Both the position numbers and the translations under genes were made by a program. A model generated the notes under the pieces. It made no database searches. It saw only the letters and a program-made list of their open reading frames with translations, and was not told the DNA's origin. DNA of 64,000 bases from Rhodocollybia butyracea (taxonomy: Eukaryota > Basidiomycota > Agaricomycetes > Agaricales > Omphalotaceae): the NCBI GenBank assembly GCA_015501585.1, contig JADNRY010000259.1, forward strand, positions 23,444-87,443, given 5' to 3'. Below, piece by piece: positions 19,844 through 32,227 of this stretch. Position 1 is the first letter of the stretch. Each line of letters begins with the position of its first letter.

Positions 19844-22800
19844 GCGCCATACAAAAAGAGCGCTGAGACAAAGCCTTACCGCCGTTTCCTCTTTTTTCGG
19901 CGATTCAAGTGACAGTGAGTTGGCGATTGAGGAAAAAACTGTGGCACCAAAGCGCAAGAGGGAGCCACCAAACACGCTGAACCCACCAAGACAGCTTGCC
20001 CCTTCTTCCATCCCTTCAGCGCCCCTTTCCAACCAGCCTCCACGTCCTGCTCCTGATCAATTTCCATTAAGTGGACCCTATCCATATCCGCCTTATCCAT
20101 ACTACCCACCATTAACAACCATCCCGCACCCTCCACAGCCACTAGTATATCCTGGAAATCATGCCAGTGAACCACACCAGCATTTAGTACTGGGCGCCCA
20201 AATCCCAGCTTCAGAGTCTAACACACCTAAAGATCATTCAAGGGATGACAGCTCTGATTCTTTGCCCTTGGCACCCCCTGTTTTCTCTGTGAATCCTGGT
20301 CCTGTACAGAGACCCAGTGTTCCACTTGAAGGTAAATGTGTCAATCAAGACACTCAGTATATTCACTATGAAGATCTTGTTGGTGGGGAGTGGAACCGCT
20401 GGCCTGAGGGAAACTGGGCTATGGATATTTCTTGGGAGCTTTTCTAACAAACGGAGGAGCTGGCTGTTCATTGGGCCTGTAGTACATCTGGTGGGAAGCA
20501 GAGAAATAAAGCCTCTAAAGATGCATTGGAGCTAGGACTTGGAAAGCGGACCACACGGCAGTGTTTGGGAGTCATTGAATGTGACAGCCCTGATTGTGCA
20601 CGCATTATCCGTCCAAATACCCGGGGAGCTAGGTATATCAACCACCAACTTGAGTCTCCTTGCAACTGTGGTGGAAAACTGAAGCATATGCCCTGTCAGA
20701 ATCAATCCCAAATTATCCAATGGTCTGGGGGTATCCGCTACATGAATGGTATATACCATCACAACCACTGGATGCTCCCAGTAATTCACTTAACCCCAAA
20801 GGAGAAAAATCGGTTTGAAACTCTTGTTGGTACAAACCCAAAATCAGCTCCTGCTGCCATTGTCTCTGGTAACACTGTAGATGGTACATCTGGACCAGAT
20901 ATCTCTAGTGCTCTCATTCATAGTGGCCGAGTTGGTCGCTACCGCTCAGCAATACTTGGTAAAGCTGAATCAAAATCAGGGGATGACTTCATTGCTTCAT
21001 TCATGCAATATCAGAAAGACAATCCAAATTGGATCATTGCAGAGACTATGCTTGGGGGTGTTTCTGTTGTTTCTGGGCAAACACCCTTCATGGCATCTCA
21101 ACTACATGATGAAGCCCTTCAGATTGACGGACCATTTAATGGGATTGTCTCTGATGCTGCACACGGGTGGTGGCGGGTACGAAACTCACTCCTACTTGTC
21201 AGTTCTGTCTTCTGCCAAGTTTTGCAGGCTTGGGTGCCAGTGCTAATCAGTTATTCCAACGGTGCTTCAGAGCAGCACTTTGAGCACCATTTCCTTGCTC
21301 TACTTGAATCTATTGCCTCCATTGCACTCCAGAATGGAAAAGAGGTTATTGATGAACTTTTTGCAAGTGTATGTATCATTTTTAAGGTTAAATTCTATGA
21401 GCTAATTATCACAATATCCTAGATTATTGACTTTAGTGAAGCTGAACGCCTTGGCTTCATGAAAGCTTTTGTCCGGTTTTGGTTAAGACATGGTAGCTCA
21501 CGCACAGAGTTTCAACTTCGCGAAAAAGCTGCTGCAATCCTTCGTGGATGTAAGCAGCACTTTCGCAGTAGTATCACAAGGGTGAAACGGATTACTGCAA
21601 TTGTTCCTGTTGAGCGCCAGGAATATTTTGAAAACCTTGCCATATCGCTTGTAGAAGCTTCACCTGACATGTATCTCGAGATTGTCTCAAGTATCAAAGA
21701 AGAATTTCCCAAGCTTCGTCCCTGGTTAGAGTGGTGGTTGCGTGGAGAACATGCCAGTATGCTGTTTGAGTCTCAGCGTGCCATGCAAGCAAATATCTGG
21801 GACTCACTGCCTGATAGTACAAATGCAGAGGAAGCTATGCACTTTAGTATGTATTGTCAGCAAGGGAAGGACCATGACTTTTTACCTGGCTGGATTGCCT
21901 TGAGGAAGATTGCAGGGACATTTGAGAAAAAAATACATTGCAGCCTCTTGTAAGTACCTTGTAATTTCTTTGCATTGTGGAAGGGACTTAAAAAAAAAAT
22001 ACTAAACAGTGGGGCAACCAACTCACTGGGGCAAGTTTCCTCTCCAAGTTCGTAAGGAGCTCCAAGCATCAATTGGCCGTACAAAACGCTCTCGACAAAA
22101 GGACCGAATCAGGACTGGCAAAACTCGCTACATAAATGACGGCCGGCCCAAGGATGATCATCGCCTTCTTGGACAGAGGAAAAAGCAGGGGAAAAGGAAA
22201 GCATATGTTACAGACATTCATCAACAGGCTCGGGTGATTTCACGAAAGTGGCAGAAACTGTTAGATGGAGATGAACTTGAGAACATGGACAAAGAATGGC
22301 CAGAGTGGAATGGTATAGGTGGAGATGAACTTGAGAACATGAATGAAGAATGGCCAGAGTGGAATGGTATTGAGGCCGCTTATCCAGAAGAGTGGAATGG
22401 CATTGTTACTGGCTCCGATGACCATTTTGAGAACATGGATGGCCAATGGGAGGAGTGGAATGGTATTACAACATCTGGTATCAAAAAGTCAGCAACAGTC
22501 AAAGCCCTACGCAAGAGTGCTGTGTCAAGTGGCCTTTTCCATTCTGAAAATGTCAAAGAACCCTTGCCAAACCCTCTCTCAGAAAATCCTCTTGCTTTGC
22601 ACTCCACTCAAGCTCTCCTAGACAGTGTACCCTGCAACTTTGAGGTTATACTTATGAATAAGTCGCCTGTCATCCTTGTGTCTAGCCATTTGAAAGGCCT
22701 GCAGGGGTACAAGTGGCATCAAAATTCATGCTGGGCTGATGCATCCCTGGAGGTCCTCTATTGGTCCTTCAACTTCTTCTGGAAAGATATTGTCACTCTA

Positions 22801-23652
22801 TTTGAAAGTGCTCCAGGACATCTATTCTTCCATGTCTATCAATCTTTTAAAACACGGAGAACCTTGCTTATGGGAGATACAATCCAATCAGTGGCATACA
22901 AGAAGTCACTCACTATGCAGCGCAACTCTTTTCGTAAGTTTATTAAGGACAATAACTTTGGAGCTGAAACTGGGCTTTATGGCTTTGACTCTGCGACGGT
23001 ATGTATAAAAAGCAGCAAGCTTTTTCTAAATGGAATAGACACTTACAAAGACATCCAGGCTTGGATTTCCACTTTACTGGATATATCTCAGACATTGGCC
23101 CATACAACAAAAGACATTATATCAGATGCTGATTATGCAATATTCCGATTCTTTGCCCCAGAGATCATACAGCTTAAACACTGTACAGGACATTATGGCA
23201 TAAAATTGACACCTAGATCTATAGTCACACATGTTCAGCTCACTCCTCCACATCCAGGTCCTTCCCCTCGGACAACTGGTGGTGCACCAGAGAGAGTATG
23301 GGAAAAGTTCAAGGGAAAGTTACAAGCATGGGCCCGGAGTGTAGTTGATGGCAGAGTTGAGCCACTCGAATGTTGCTGGCGCTCAAATAATGATGCTCTC
23401 TTCTGTCAGGGAGATTCAACAGCTACAGAAATGTTTACTTCTCTACCAATTTGCTGGATTATATCTCAGCATACAGATCAACAAAAACCTTGGGACTTCC
23501 CTTACAAACTTGCGCCTGTGGCTGGTGTAGAGGCTCAGAGCCAGCAGTTCTTTTATGAAATTGTTGGCCGGATATTTTTCAATGGCAGCCATTATGTGTC
23601 CCGGTACACCGCACACGACTTGCTGTGGCCTTGCCCCGCATGCCACGCATAG
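19844..23652 (+). pseudogene. GCM-domain MULE-like transposase with USP-like cysteine peptidase tail
   Basis: The frame runs from a Pro-rich N-terminus (KRKREPPNTLNPPRQLAPSS) into a WRKY-GCM1-type zinc finger: CLGVIECDSPDC, then CNCGGKLKHMPC and a terminal HHNH. The MULE DDE core follows: SDAAHGWW (Asp, 21153-21155); IIDFSEAER after a 50 nt intron (Asp, 21429-21431); GCKQHF (C/H motif); TTNAEEAMH (Glu, about 21831). After an intron ending at 22008 the continuation (22009-23652) has a basic linker, four WPEWNGI-type repeats and then a deubiquitinase-like box KWHQNSCWADASLEVLYW (putative catalytic Cys 241 of that exon's frame) and a C-terminal GSHYVSRYT (putative His). TAA at 20445-20447 lies in frame between the N-terminus and the zinc finger, and the protein stops soon after the His box, probably truncated. 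Confidence 0.75.
22262..22465 (+). repeat. In-frame tandem repeat, WPEWNGI units
   Basis: Four imperfect units of about 48-60 nt encode GDELENMDKEWPEWNGI and variants (WPEWNGI, PEEWNGI, WEEWNGI). They form an acidic linker ahead of the peptidase domain. The even spacing suggests replication slippage. Confidence 0.8.
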
Positions 23653-24281
23653 AGGCTGGATGTTGAGCTGGGGGGTTGAGCTGGAGGACCGGGGGCGACT
23701 GTTGGGACGAAACCGGTTCTTAGCTTCTTACTTGAGCGGACAATCCAGCTGCGAGTGAGTTTGTCAGAGGAACGAAAGAGAAGGGAGAGGAAGAGGACCT
23801 AAAGCGGGCGGGTGTGCACAACTGCGGGATTTGAGGGCGTGCAACGTTCCCACCGCGAAGCTAATGTGGACGATGAGTCCCTTGCCGAACGGACAGTGCT
23901 AATGAAGGAGACGTCGCGGCTAGTTAAAGCTGCAATGGCAAAGAGAGATATGGGCAACTTACTCAAAAATCCGCAATCACGTAGGGTCAACACGTCATAC
24001 ACTACAGCGGCTTGGCATTAAAAGGTATGATAACATTGGCCCAGGCACTCACGCCATAGACCAAGGGGACGACACCGAGTCGCGTCTGAGGGCCGCGGTC
24101 CCGTGCCGCCAACGCCTTACATGAACACGAACACCCCCCCGCTCGGCTACCGTCCAATGCTGTGCAGAAGCCTGAGCAGAAGTGACAGTCCCGAGAAAGG
24201 CAGTCAGCACAATGATTCCCATGGCGTCTAAACGAAAAAAAAACTCACCTCTAAGCAACTCAATCAATACTCCAAACGACC
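23653..24281. other. Spacer after the GCM gene
   Basis: No recognised gene. A minus-strand frame (24300-24049) contains a signal-peptide-like stretch (MGIIVLTAFLGTVTSAQ), but it runs into Arg/Gly-rich sequence and was not supported further. Confidence 0.35.
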
Positions 24282-24675
24282 TTTTCGCCGATGGCTTCAA
24301 TGTCGGACTCGTTGTGTAACAGATTGATGGGAACTACATGTTCGTCGTAGGTAATTTTGACACGAAGACGGTGCGGCGGCGCCTCCTGACCAAGCGCATG
24401 GCAAATGAGGACAGCAAACTTGGAGAGCTGAGCGTTATGGCAAAATTTTGTGATGCAAAGTTGAACTCGTGTAATGAGACAGAGGAGATGAGTTCTATCA
24501 TAGCATTAGACAATGTATTTCTGATATTAATACTTGCAGACGTACCTTTGATCAACGCCAACACTGACAAATTCTTTGGTGCAGGTATCTCTAAGTCGAT
24601 TGGGACCTTGTAATTTTTGGTTGTACGTGTATGAGCAGACTCGGGATCTGAAGTAGTAGAGACGTAAGGAAACAC
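24282..24675 (-). CDS. Possible two-exon hypothetical gene
   Basis: On the minus strand a frame beginning near 24675 (MFPYVSTTSDPESAHT, then PAPKNLSVLALIK) meets a GTACGT donor near 24545. It can be joined after an ACGAG acceptor near 24460 to HNAQLSKFAVLICHALGQEA, RVKITYDEHVVPINLLHNES and a stop after GEKVVWSID. The splice keeps frame and the second exon looks protein-like, but I recognise no family. It could equally be the 3' end of a larger degraded gene. Confidence 0.3.
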
Positions 24676-27489
24676 CCATAACCCAATTGGTTGTAAGTCG
24701 GTCGTGGGTGGTCGTGGTTCGGTCGTGGTTGTCGTGGTTGTCGTGGTGCTGCGGTAAATTCAACTTGACAGGACGTGATCATGTGATCTGTCACTTTCCG
24801 TTCCGGTTGTTCCGGTTGTTCCACACATTTCGCTAAGTACTAATGATACTTACGTGTTTGTGCGCTTGACTGGTGAGTACTACCGTTAGGTAGGCTCAAT
24901 CAGCTCCGGAATATAACGCCGGAAGACGCGCCGTAACCTTCACTACATCTGGTGGAATGATGCATCCAAGTTGCGCGCGCATGCACGGTACATGCGTGTG
25001 TTGACCAGACTGTGCACAGCCAGTACATGATAGCGCGGGTTGACAGGGCCGTTACGGAAGAAGGATCGTTGGCTGGGTTATCATGTGTAGAAATCCCAAC
25101 CCAAATGCTGTGTTCCTGCATGCTCGAGCTCGACTACATAACAGACCAAAGCAGATCAAAGCCTGGTAAGCTCGGGTAGGCGATTTGTCCGAGGACCTGT
25201 CCGAGCATGTGTGGGATCCGAGGTCCGAGCCCCGCACATTGAAAGCTCATGCTCAGACATTCGTAGTTTTTCTAACTAATATACTCTGTTCCTCCAGTGA
25301 CACTTGGAGACCTGCACGGTAACTACAGATATATTGATAAGGCTCCCTATGATATATTAATAAGCCATGCATACCTATACAAAGGATGGGTGGGAGACTC
25401 ATACATAGCCAGCTCTGACTGAGTTGGCATGTACTTGTGCGCTCGTACAATGACTCATACATGTATACTTGCACCGTAAGTTACCCACACAAGCTCGTAC
25501 ACTCATATGTACAAGCTACTTGTACCTGCTTGTACCTGCTTGTAATGATGCTCATACCCTGTGACTGTACAAGCTCGCATGGCTCACACACTTGCACAGG
25601 TTACCTGCCTGACATGCCTGTACCTTGTAAAAATGCATAAAGCCAACATGAAATAATAATGAAAAAGGTTAATCAGCCCGCTTACAATTTGGCAAAGCTC
25701 GCTCACTCCGCCTCATATATACTCAACCAGACTCAATCCACTGGCTCTCTCCCTCTAGATCAAAGCCAAGGCCCAAGCCCCCGCCGTATCAAATCTCAGA
25801 TGTAATGCAAGAGAAATTAGGTCACCGAAGGAAGTAAATTAGATTTTTCGACATTAACACAAAGGTCCAACTCCGACTCTCAAATGCTGCCTAACGTACT
25901 GCACTATACTTCTCCAGCCCTGTCATCATGCGTTTTTAACTGGGTTTAACCTGATTAAAGTATACCCACCCTCACCCAACTGGTTTAAGATGGTTCAACC
26001 AGATTTCATCGTGATGCCCTCTGTTTAAACTACTCTAATTGGGTTACTGATCTAGAACATTGAGCATCAAAGGTCATACTAGTTAGTAGTAAGTCAGTCA
26101 GCAATAAGTCAGGGGAGGTGTTGCATGCGCTGGCTTTGAGAAACATTCATATGTTCCATGAGCTGTTGTAGGATACGATAGCTATCAGTGGTCTTGGACG
26201 TAGTTCATATGCTCAGAGCCGGCGCTGCAATGGTCGGTGCCGCAACAGGTTTCAATCCTCCTGTTCTGGTTCTCTTATGGTTGATGTTTCGAGATGTTTC
26301 CATATGGATTTCGAGGTCAAAATCTAATCTATTCCTCTCTGTGGTAGTGCTAGCTGCCCTACAGATAGGTAGTACTCCACTTCTCACATTTACTATTACT
26401 TTACTTCCCGTTCACTTATGTGCTAACTTACACTGTACTAGCTTACACTGTACTGCTTCATCCCCCACTATTATATCACACTTGACTTATGTTCTGTTTC
26501 GTCTCACTTCTGTTACGCACTATTATTTACTACTTATTTGTTCTTTACCACTTACTAATGTGCGCGTACTTTCTGTTTTACTGTGCTAGTGACTACCCTT
26601 TCCCCTCTTTAGGTACCCTAGGACCAGATCTTTGCTGGAATCATTTTATCTTACTTCAACGGCGAATTGGAATGTACCATTTTCATGGCAAATAACCCAT
26701 CTCAGCTGAGAGCTATCAGCAAAACAAGTAAATGGTTTTTGGGGGCTTTGTATGCAGTAAATGAGATGAATTCTTGCATTTCACCCACAATAATCCCTGC
26801 CCAGTATGGACTGAGTGCAACAATCACAGAGCCAAATGTCTGGAGGTGCATATAAATAAACTACTCAAATGATTCATATCGGCTAGCTCCGAACCTTATT
26901 CTCTACTTTTTGAAGCACCCTCTCTTCCCAATACTGTGAATCCCTGCTAGTGGGATATTGGGGGTTTCAGTCTAGAGGCAGGGAGTGAGCATAAACTACA
27001 GTTGAAGCCATTTTTGAAGCCATTTTGGCTTGCCTTGTGCAGTAGCTCCAAACCCCTGCCCTGAGCCCTCATAAGCGAGTTTGTATGTCCTCAAAAAGCC
27101 ACAGGAGTACTGAAAACGTGGGGAGACTACCGTATCAGCTGCTGCACCAACAAACAGATGGAGCTCTCCACCTCAAACAGCAAACAAAACTACCGCTAGA
27201 GAGAAGGCAGCTTCATTGCTTTCTAAAGGAATATAGGCCCCACTTTCTGCCTAATAAAATTGCAGTAACACTGCCTGCAAATCAACATAAATTTCTGTGG
27301 AAGTACTAAAATTATGTTAAACTTGTGTGCAGATAGTAAGATTACAGTGGAGTAGGGGATCATGGCGTTCCGGGCCGGAGTTCGCCGTCAGTATATAGCC
27401 TTTCACGCATGTTCGTAGCTACTCAGTTGTATTCACTCATGTTCTCTATGATTACTTCTCACTGAGGTTGGGGTCTTCCACCTCAACAG
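24676..27489. other. Long stretch without recognisable genes
   Basis: Open frames are short and shared between strands. Local simple repeats occur (GTCGTGGTTG-type near 24705-24750; ACAAGCTNGTAC-type near 25420-25580). The right part may be interior of the CACTA element whose end is at 28196, but no transposase similarity is visible. Confidence 0.4.
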
Positions 27490-27549
27490 ATAGTAAGATT
27501 ATGTTAAAATTCCATGAGGTTTCATACAAGTTTAACATAATCTTACTAT
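27490..27549. repeat. Hairpin with 19 bp arms
   Basis: ATAGTAAGATTATGTTAAA (27490-27508) and its exact complement (27531-27549) are separated by 22 nt. A related sequence, AGATAGTAAGATTACAG, occurs near 27330. Confidence 0.8.
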
Positions 27550-27819
27550 TTCCGCCAAAATTTATGATGATTTGCATGCAGTGTGGCGGCCTGAATGCTT
27601 CTGCAGGAATGCAAAGGAGGGCTGCAGGAAAGCAAGACAATTGCAAGGGAAGGAGGTTTAACTTTTAAGCAAGATGTACACCCTTTATATACTCGGAAAT
27701 ACCCTCTTGGGCAATCCTCATGCAAATAACACACACAGCATGTTCATGTGACCTCCAGCTAACTTTCCTGTGGCACAAGTCACCAGTGGTCAAATAGTTG
27801 TTAAATTACTCAATCCTCA

Positions 27820-28196
27820 AAAAATGATTGTCTTGGTAAACTACAACATTCCAAATGATTGTCTTTGATAGTAGGTGCTCTGAATGATTGTCTTAATTCT
27901 TGGTACTCTAAATGACTGTTTGCTCAAGGCAATCAAAATGATTGTCCTCAATAGGAGGCAATCTCACTGATTGTCTTGGGTTGGGCACTTTAAATGATTG
28001 TTTGCTCAAGACAATCATTTTGATTGTCCTTGAGAGTTGGCAATCCAAATGATTGTCTTAAACTGTGGGCATTCAAAATGATTGTTTGCTCAAGACAATC
28101 AAAATGAGTGTTTGGCAAAAAACCACCTAAATGATTGTTTTTTCAAAAAATAATTGTCTCAGACAATCAAATTCATTGTTTTTCCTTCCTGTAGTG
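27820..28196 (-). mobile_element. CACTA-type transposon end with subterminal repeats
   Basis: Read on the minus strand from 28196 the sequence starts CACTACAGGAAGGAAAAACA, the canonical CACTA terminus. Inside it about a dozen copies of AAATGATTGTCTT and its complement AAGACAATCA fill some 370 bp, as expected of CACTA subterminal arrays. It breaks the Copia reverse transcriptase reading frame exactly at CACTACAGG. The matching left end was not found, so the element is truncated or too diverged to see. Confidence 0.75.
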
Positions 28197-31100
28197 CTTG
28201 AGAACATATTTGTTTCTGTCTGCAAGTTCAATGTCCGGAGGTTGTTCCATAAATATTTCTTCATTATCTTCGAAAGTGGCATTAAGAAATGCACCATGAA
28301 AATCAAAAACTTCTATGTCCCAATCATTCCTTGCTGCAATCGCAAGGATTGATCTCAATGATGCCAACTTTGCAACTGGTGCAAAAGTCTCAAAGAAATC
28401 CACTCCTTCTACTTGTGTGAAGCCCTTGGCAACTAACCTAGCCTTATATTTATCAACAAGACCATTCTTCATTTTGATCTTCAAAGCCCATTTACAGTCA
28501 ACAACATTTTGATTGTCAGGTCTTGGTACAATTTCCCAAGTTCCTGCATCTAACAATGTTTTTAATTCTGTATCTCTGGCTTCTTTCCATTTGGGCCAGT
28601 CAACTCTGGTCTTAGCCTCCTCATAGGAGGGCTCAAGACCTTTGGCTTCAATTGCTGCTGCTGCCAGCCCAAATTCAATTTGGATGTCTTGTGCCTGTTC
28701 ACCAGGTTCATTCTCTGGAATTGTAGTTGGAAGTTGAATGCCTGGGGTTACAAGTGGTGCTGATGGTCGGCTATCTGTGTGTCCTTCTCCAGTAAGTAGA
28801 TCCTGTACTTTCCTTGTTGTTGTCCTTCTGCGAGAACCTTCTATAATATTCTGGTGACTGAGTTCTGAGTTTAATGTTCCAAGATGATTATTTCTTGGTA
28901 ACACAGGTTTGGGGATAGTTGGTGTAATTGGACCTGTGGGTGCTACAGATGGCTTTGTTGGTGTAGATACTGGATTTGGAATCTGTAATGTTTCCAGTTC
29001 AATGGGATTTGGCATGAATCCTTCATCCTCCTCCTCATGCCTAATTCCACCTGGAACAAATGTTGGTGCATCCTTGTCAAATTTTATACTCCTTTCTACT
29101 GATATTGTCTTGGTCTCAGGCCAATAAATTCTATGACCACTGGATACAAGATCAAATCCAAGCCAATGTCCAATCTGTGCCCGCGCATCAAGTTTTGACT
29201 TGCTATCACGGTCATTATGGACCCAAACCTTTGCTCCCCACTCCCTAATGTTGGATAAATTTGGTTTCTCACCAAACATTACCTCATATGGAGTTGTATT
29301 TCCGAGTGCCTTTGTCCCACTCCTGTTCTTCAGCCAGATTGCATGCTTCAATGCCTCACCCCATAAATTCTTGGGTAATCCACTGGCATATAGCATAGCC
29401 CTAATGCGTTCCAGTAGGGTCCTGTTCAATCTTTCAGACACTCCATTGTGCTCTGGTGTATCATGAACAGTGAGATTCCGTTGAATCCCTTCTTCAGCCA
29501 GATATTGGCTGAATAAATTGCTCAGGTATTCACCTCCTCTGTCTGAGCCTAACACCTTTATGCGTATCTCCTTCTGAGTCCAGAACCATGCACAAAATTG
29601 TTTGAAAGCATCATAAGTTTCATCCTTGGTTGCAAGAATATATGCTGTTGACCATCTTGAATGATCATCTGTAAAAGTGCAATAATACCTCTTGTGGCTT
29701 GGAGTTTGTACTGGGGCTGGTCCCCATACATCTGAGTGTACTAAATCTCCAATATTTGCTGCTCGGTCAAGCTCCCGCTCCTTGTTAATTGGTTTGCGTG
29801 TCTTCTTGGCATATTCACAGGTGTCACATGACTTGACTGGTTCTGATTCATCCAGTTCTATGCCCTCAATCAGGCCATCCTTTACCATTTTTCGGCAAGC
29901 TTCTGGTGCAATATGACCAAGTCGGCGGTGTAATTCATTCACAGTCACTTTTTCTGGTCTTGCAGCCATTCCATACACATTATCAGGTTTGTAGGTGACC
30001 TGATACAATCCATTTGTACTGTTGATTTGACCCAATACTTTGTCTCCTTTGCCATATATTCGGCAAAAATTGTCCCGAAACATTATGGAACATCCTGCTG
30101 CAGTAATCCGGCTTATTGAGATGAGTGTCACACTCAACTTTGGTGCATACAACACATCCTTAATTAGGACTGTAGTTGTTTTCTTCTTTCTAGGTATGGT
30201 AACGTGCATATCACCTCTCCCAATTGCATCAAATGTTCCACTATCAGCAGATCTAATACTTTTTGGTGCAATAGAGGTGAAGTTGATAAATTTATCCCTA
30301 TATGGGGACATGTGGCGTGATGCACCTGAGTCATAAAGCTCTGTGACACCATCCAGAATCTTGTCAGCATTTGCAAGAAAAATACTGTTATACCTAGTGT
30401 ATGCCTTTCCAAAATCATCCACATTGATTTCTTCATAATCAATGTCTTGTAATTGCTGTCCTTGTATAGCATCTGGGTCTGGAATACTGAGTTCCACTAA
30501 AATAGGTCCATTTGAGGAGGTTTCCAGGGGTCCTTCCTCATTATCCGAGTCTTCTACCTCTTGTAGGTCCGGAACTTCGAGTTCATCAATATCGCTGAAC
30601 CAGGCTTCATCATCCCAAATCTCTTCTGTTCTCCAGTTGTCTGGGGCATCCAATGATGTAGACACACTCTGAAGGTCTGGCATTGAATTACCATCATCAG
30701 AGTCACTGTCATGGGGAAGTTCAAACTCTTTTATTGACTGAACACTGGATCTATTGGACTCATTATTGGAGTCCCACAAGAACTCATCATTCACATAGAT
30801 GGCTCCCAACCCTTCCAGTTGTTCATCAATCTCATTTTTAGGTTCTTGATAACCTGATATATTCTCCTGAACTTTTAATTCCCATACATCATCTGAGAGT
30901 GCATGTGCATACCATGCAAAATCTTCATTGTTGGTGGTGGCTGTGTTTACTTGAGTTGATTTGCCTTTGCCTTTCCAGTGTTTAGGCCATTGACCAGCCT
31001 TTCCACCTCCCTCAGCAAAGCAATCCTTCTTCATATGCCCTGTCTTTCCACAGTTATAGCATTTAACTGACTTCTTGTTTCCAAACTTCTTTGAAGGTCC

Positions 31101-31823
31101 AGCATTATATGCTGCTTCCTTTGCTCCACTTTTGGAGTTCCGGTTTCCAAGTTTCCGGCGGTCAGATTCATCCAAGATATCTCTAATATAGGTATCCACA
31201 CTGAGTTGTTGGTTTACAAGTGTTGCAGTTGCAGTGAGTGCTGCCAGGTATGGATCATATGATGGAGGAAGTGCAGACATAATAATTGCAACAAAGTTGT
31301 CATTACCAGGGTCTGCATTCATAGAGACTAGATCCTCCCTAATAGTAATTACACGGGTTATGTAATCCCGCACATCTTCATCGCTCTCACAGCGTTCATT
31401 CTGAAGCTTACGCCGTAAGTCCACTACCATCATTCTTGACTTTCCCTGATGTTCATCAACTAATTTCTTCCACATTGCTCCAACACTCTTCTCTCCTTTA
31501 ACCTTCAAAAATAATGAATCAGGTATAGTGCTTGCTATACCCTGCTTCAGTATTGCTGACTCTGAATTCCATGTTTTCATCTGCTTCTCCCAAGCCTCAA
31601 TGGCAGTTTTCTCAGATGAAGTTGGCCCAGCATTTGGATCAGCTACAGAAGGCTTAGTAGGTGGTTTGCTGGACTCAGGGATATAATCCTCAAGACCAGC
31701 AGCCTCTGCTGCAAATATGAATCAATCCTTATAAATGACCCAATTGGACCCATCGGCATTAAGCTTGGGTAGCCGTAAAAAGTAATCACCGAGTTTGGAG
31801 TTACTGGAGTTTGCTGACGACAT
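28197..31823 (-). pseudogene. Copia Gag-Pol polyprotein, truncated in reverse transcriptase
   Basis: The ATG at 31823 starts MSSANSSNSKLGDYFLRLPK, but TGA at 31724-31722 interrupts the first 40 codons. The frame is then open for over 1100 codons. Counting from the Met at 31580: UBN2-type Gag (1-150); zinc knuckle CYNCGKTGHMKKDC (174-187); protease LYDSGASRHMS (DSGA at 417-420); integrase zinc domain H551/H556/C585/C588; integrase core D617 (HSDVWGP), D680 (GSDRGGEY) and E716 (GVSERLNR); reverse transcriptase from about residue 1000 with DCKWALKIKMKNG and VFDFHGAFLN. The frame stops after NKYVLK, before the YVDD motif, where CACTACAGG begins. Confidence 0.9.
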
Positions 31824-31956
31824 TTTCGTATGTTATAATTCAGAGTTTCGGGAATTTCTAGAGCTTATCGTTGGTGGACAGATTGTTGATCAAAGTTGTA
31901 TTGTCAAGGATAAATGTTGTTGTATTATTTAGTTAAGGTCGGGGCCCATAACCTAT

Positions 31957-32227
31957 TGAAAGGTGATAAGCTTAACTAAATATTGTTGGGGGAAAAAGTG
32001 CTCTTAGCGATAGAGAATAGGTTCTCTGAGCCTGTATTTATACTAATATTTGATACATGAGAATATTCTACTATATAAGTTTACTGACTAGAAATGACTC
32101 ATATTGACTAGAGTCATGACTTGTAATGACTTTCCTCCATTACTACCAACATGAGTCTGTATGACTCGATATGACTCGGAATGACTAAGCATGAGTCTGA
32201 ATATGACTCCGCTTGTATATTCCAACA
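31957..32227 (-). repeat. 5' LTR of the Copia element
   Basis: On the minus strand it begins TGTTGGAATATAC and ends CACCTTTCA, about 271 bp. It is rich in GAGTCAT/ATGACTC heptamers. The priming site follows within a few bases. Confidence 0.75.

Larger units (their letters stand above)
28197..32227 (-). mobile_element. Ty1/Copia LTR retrotransposon, 5' part
   Basis: A 5' LTR (32227-31957), a primer-binding region just after it (AGGTTATGGGCCCCGACC on the minus strand) and gag-pol up to the middle of reverse transcriptase. The RNase H part and the 3' LTR are missing beyond the CACTA end at 28196. Confidence 0.85.

Noticed and set aside
24938..24952. CTT followed by CACTACATCTGG as the missing left end of the CACTA element at 28196
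   Set aside because: The three bases and CACTACA match, but the next bases do not fit CACTACAGGAAGG, there is no ATTGTC array beside it, and the missing Copia part does not continue to its left.
27820..28196. Regular short repeats that might suggest a CRISPR-like or satellite array
   Set aside because: The units occur in both orientations with irregular spacing and no distinct spacers, and they end in a CACTA terminus. A subterminal transposon array explains them in this fungal context.
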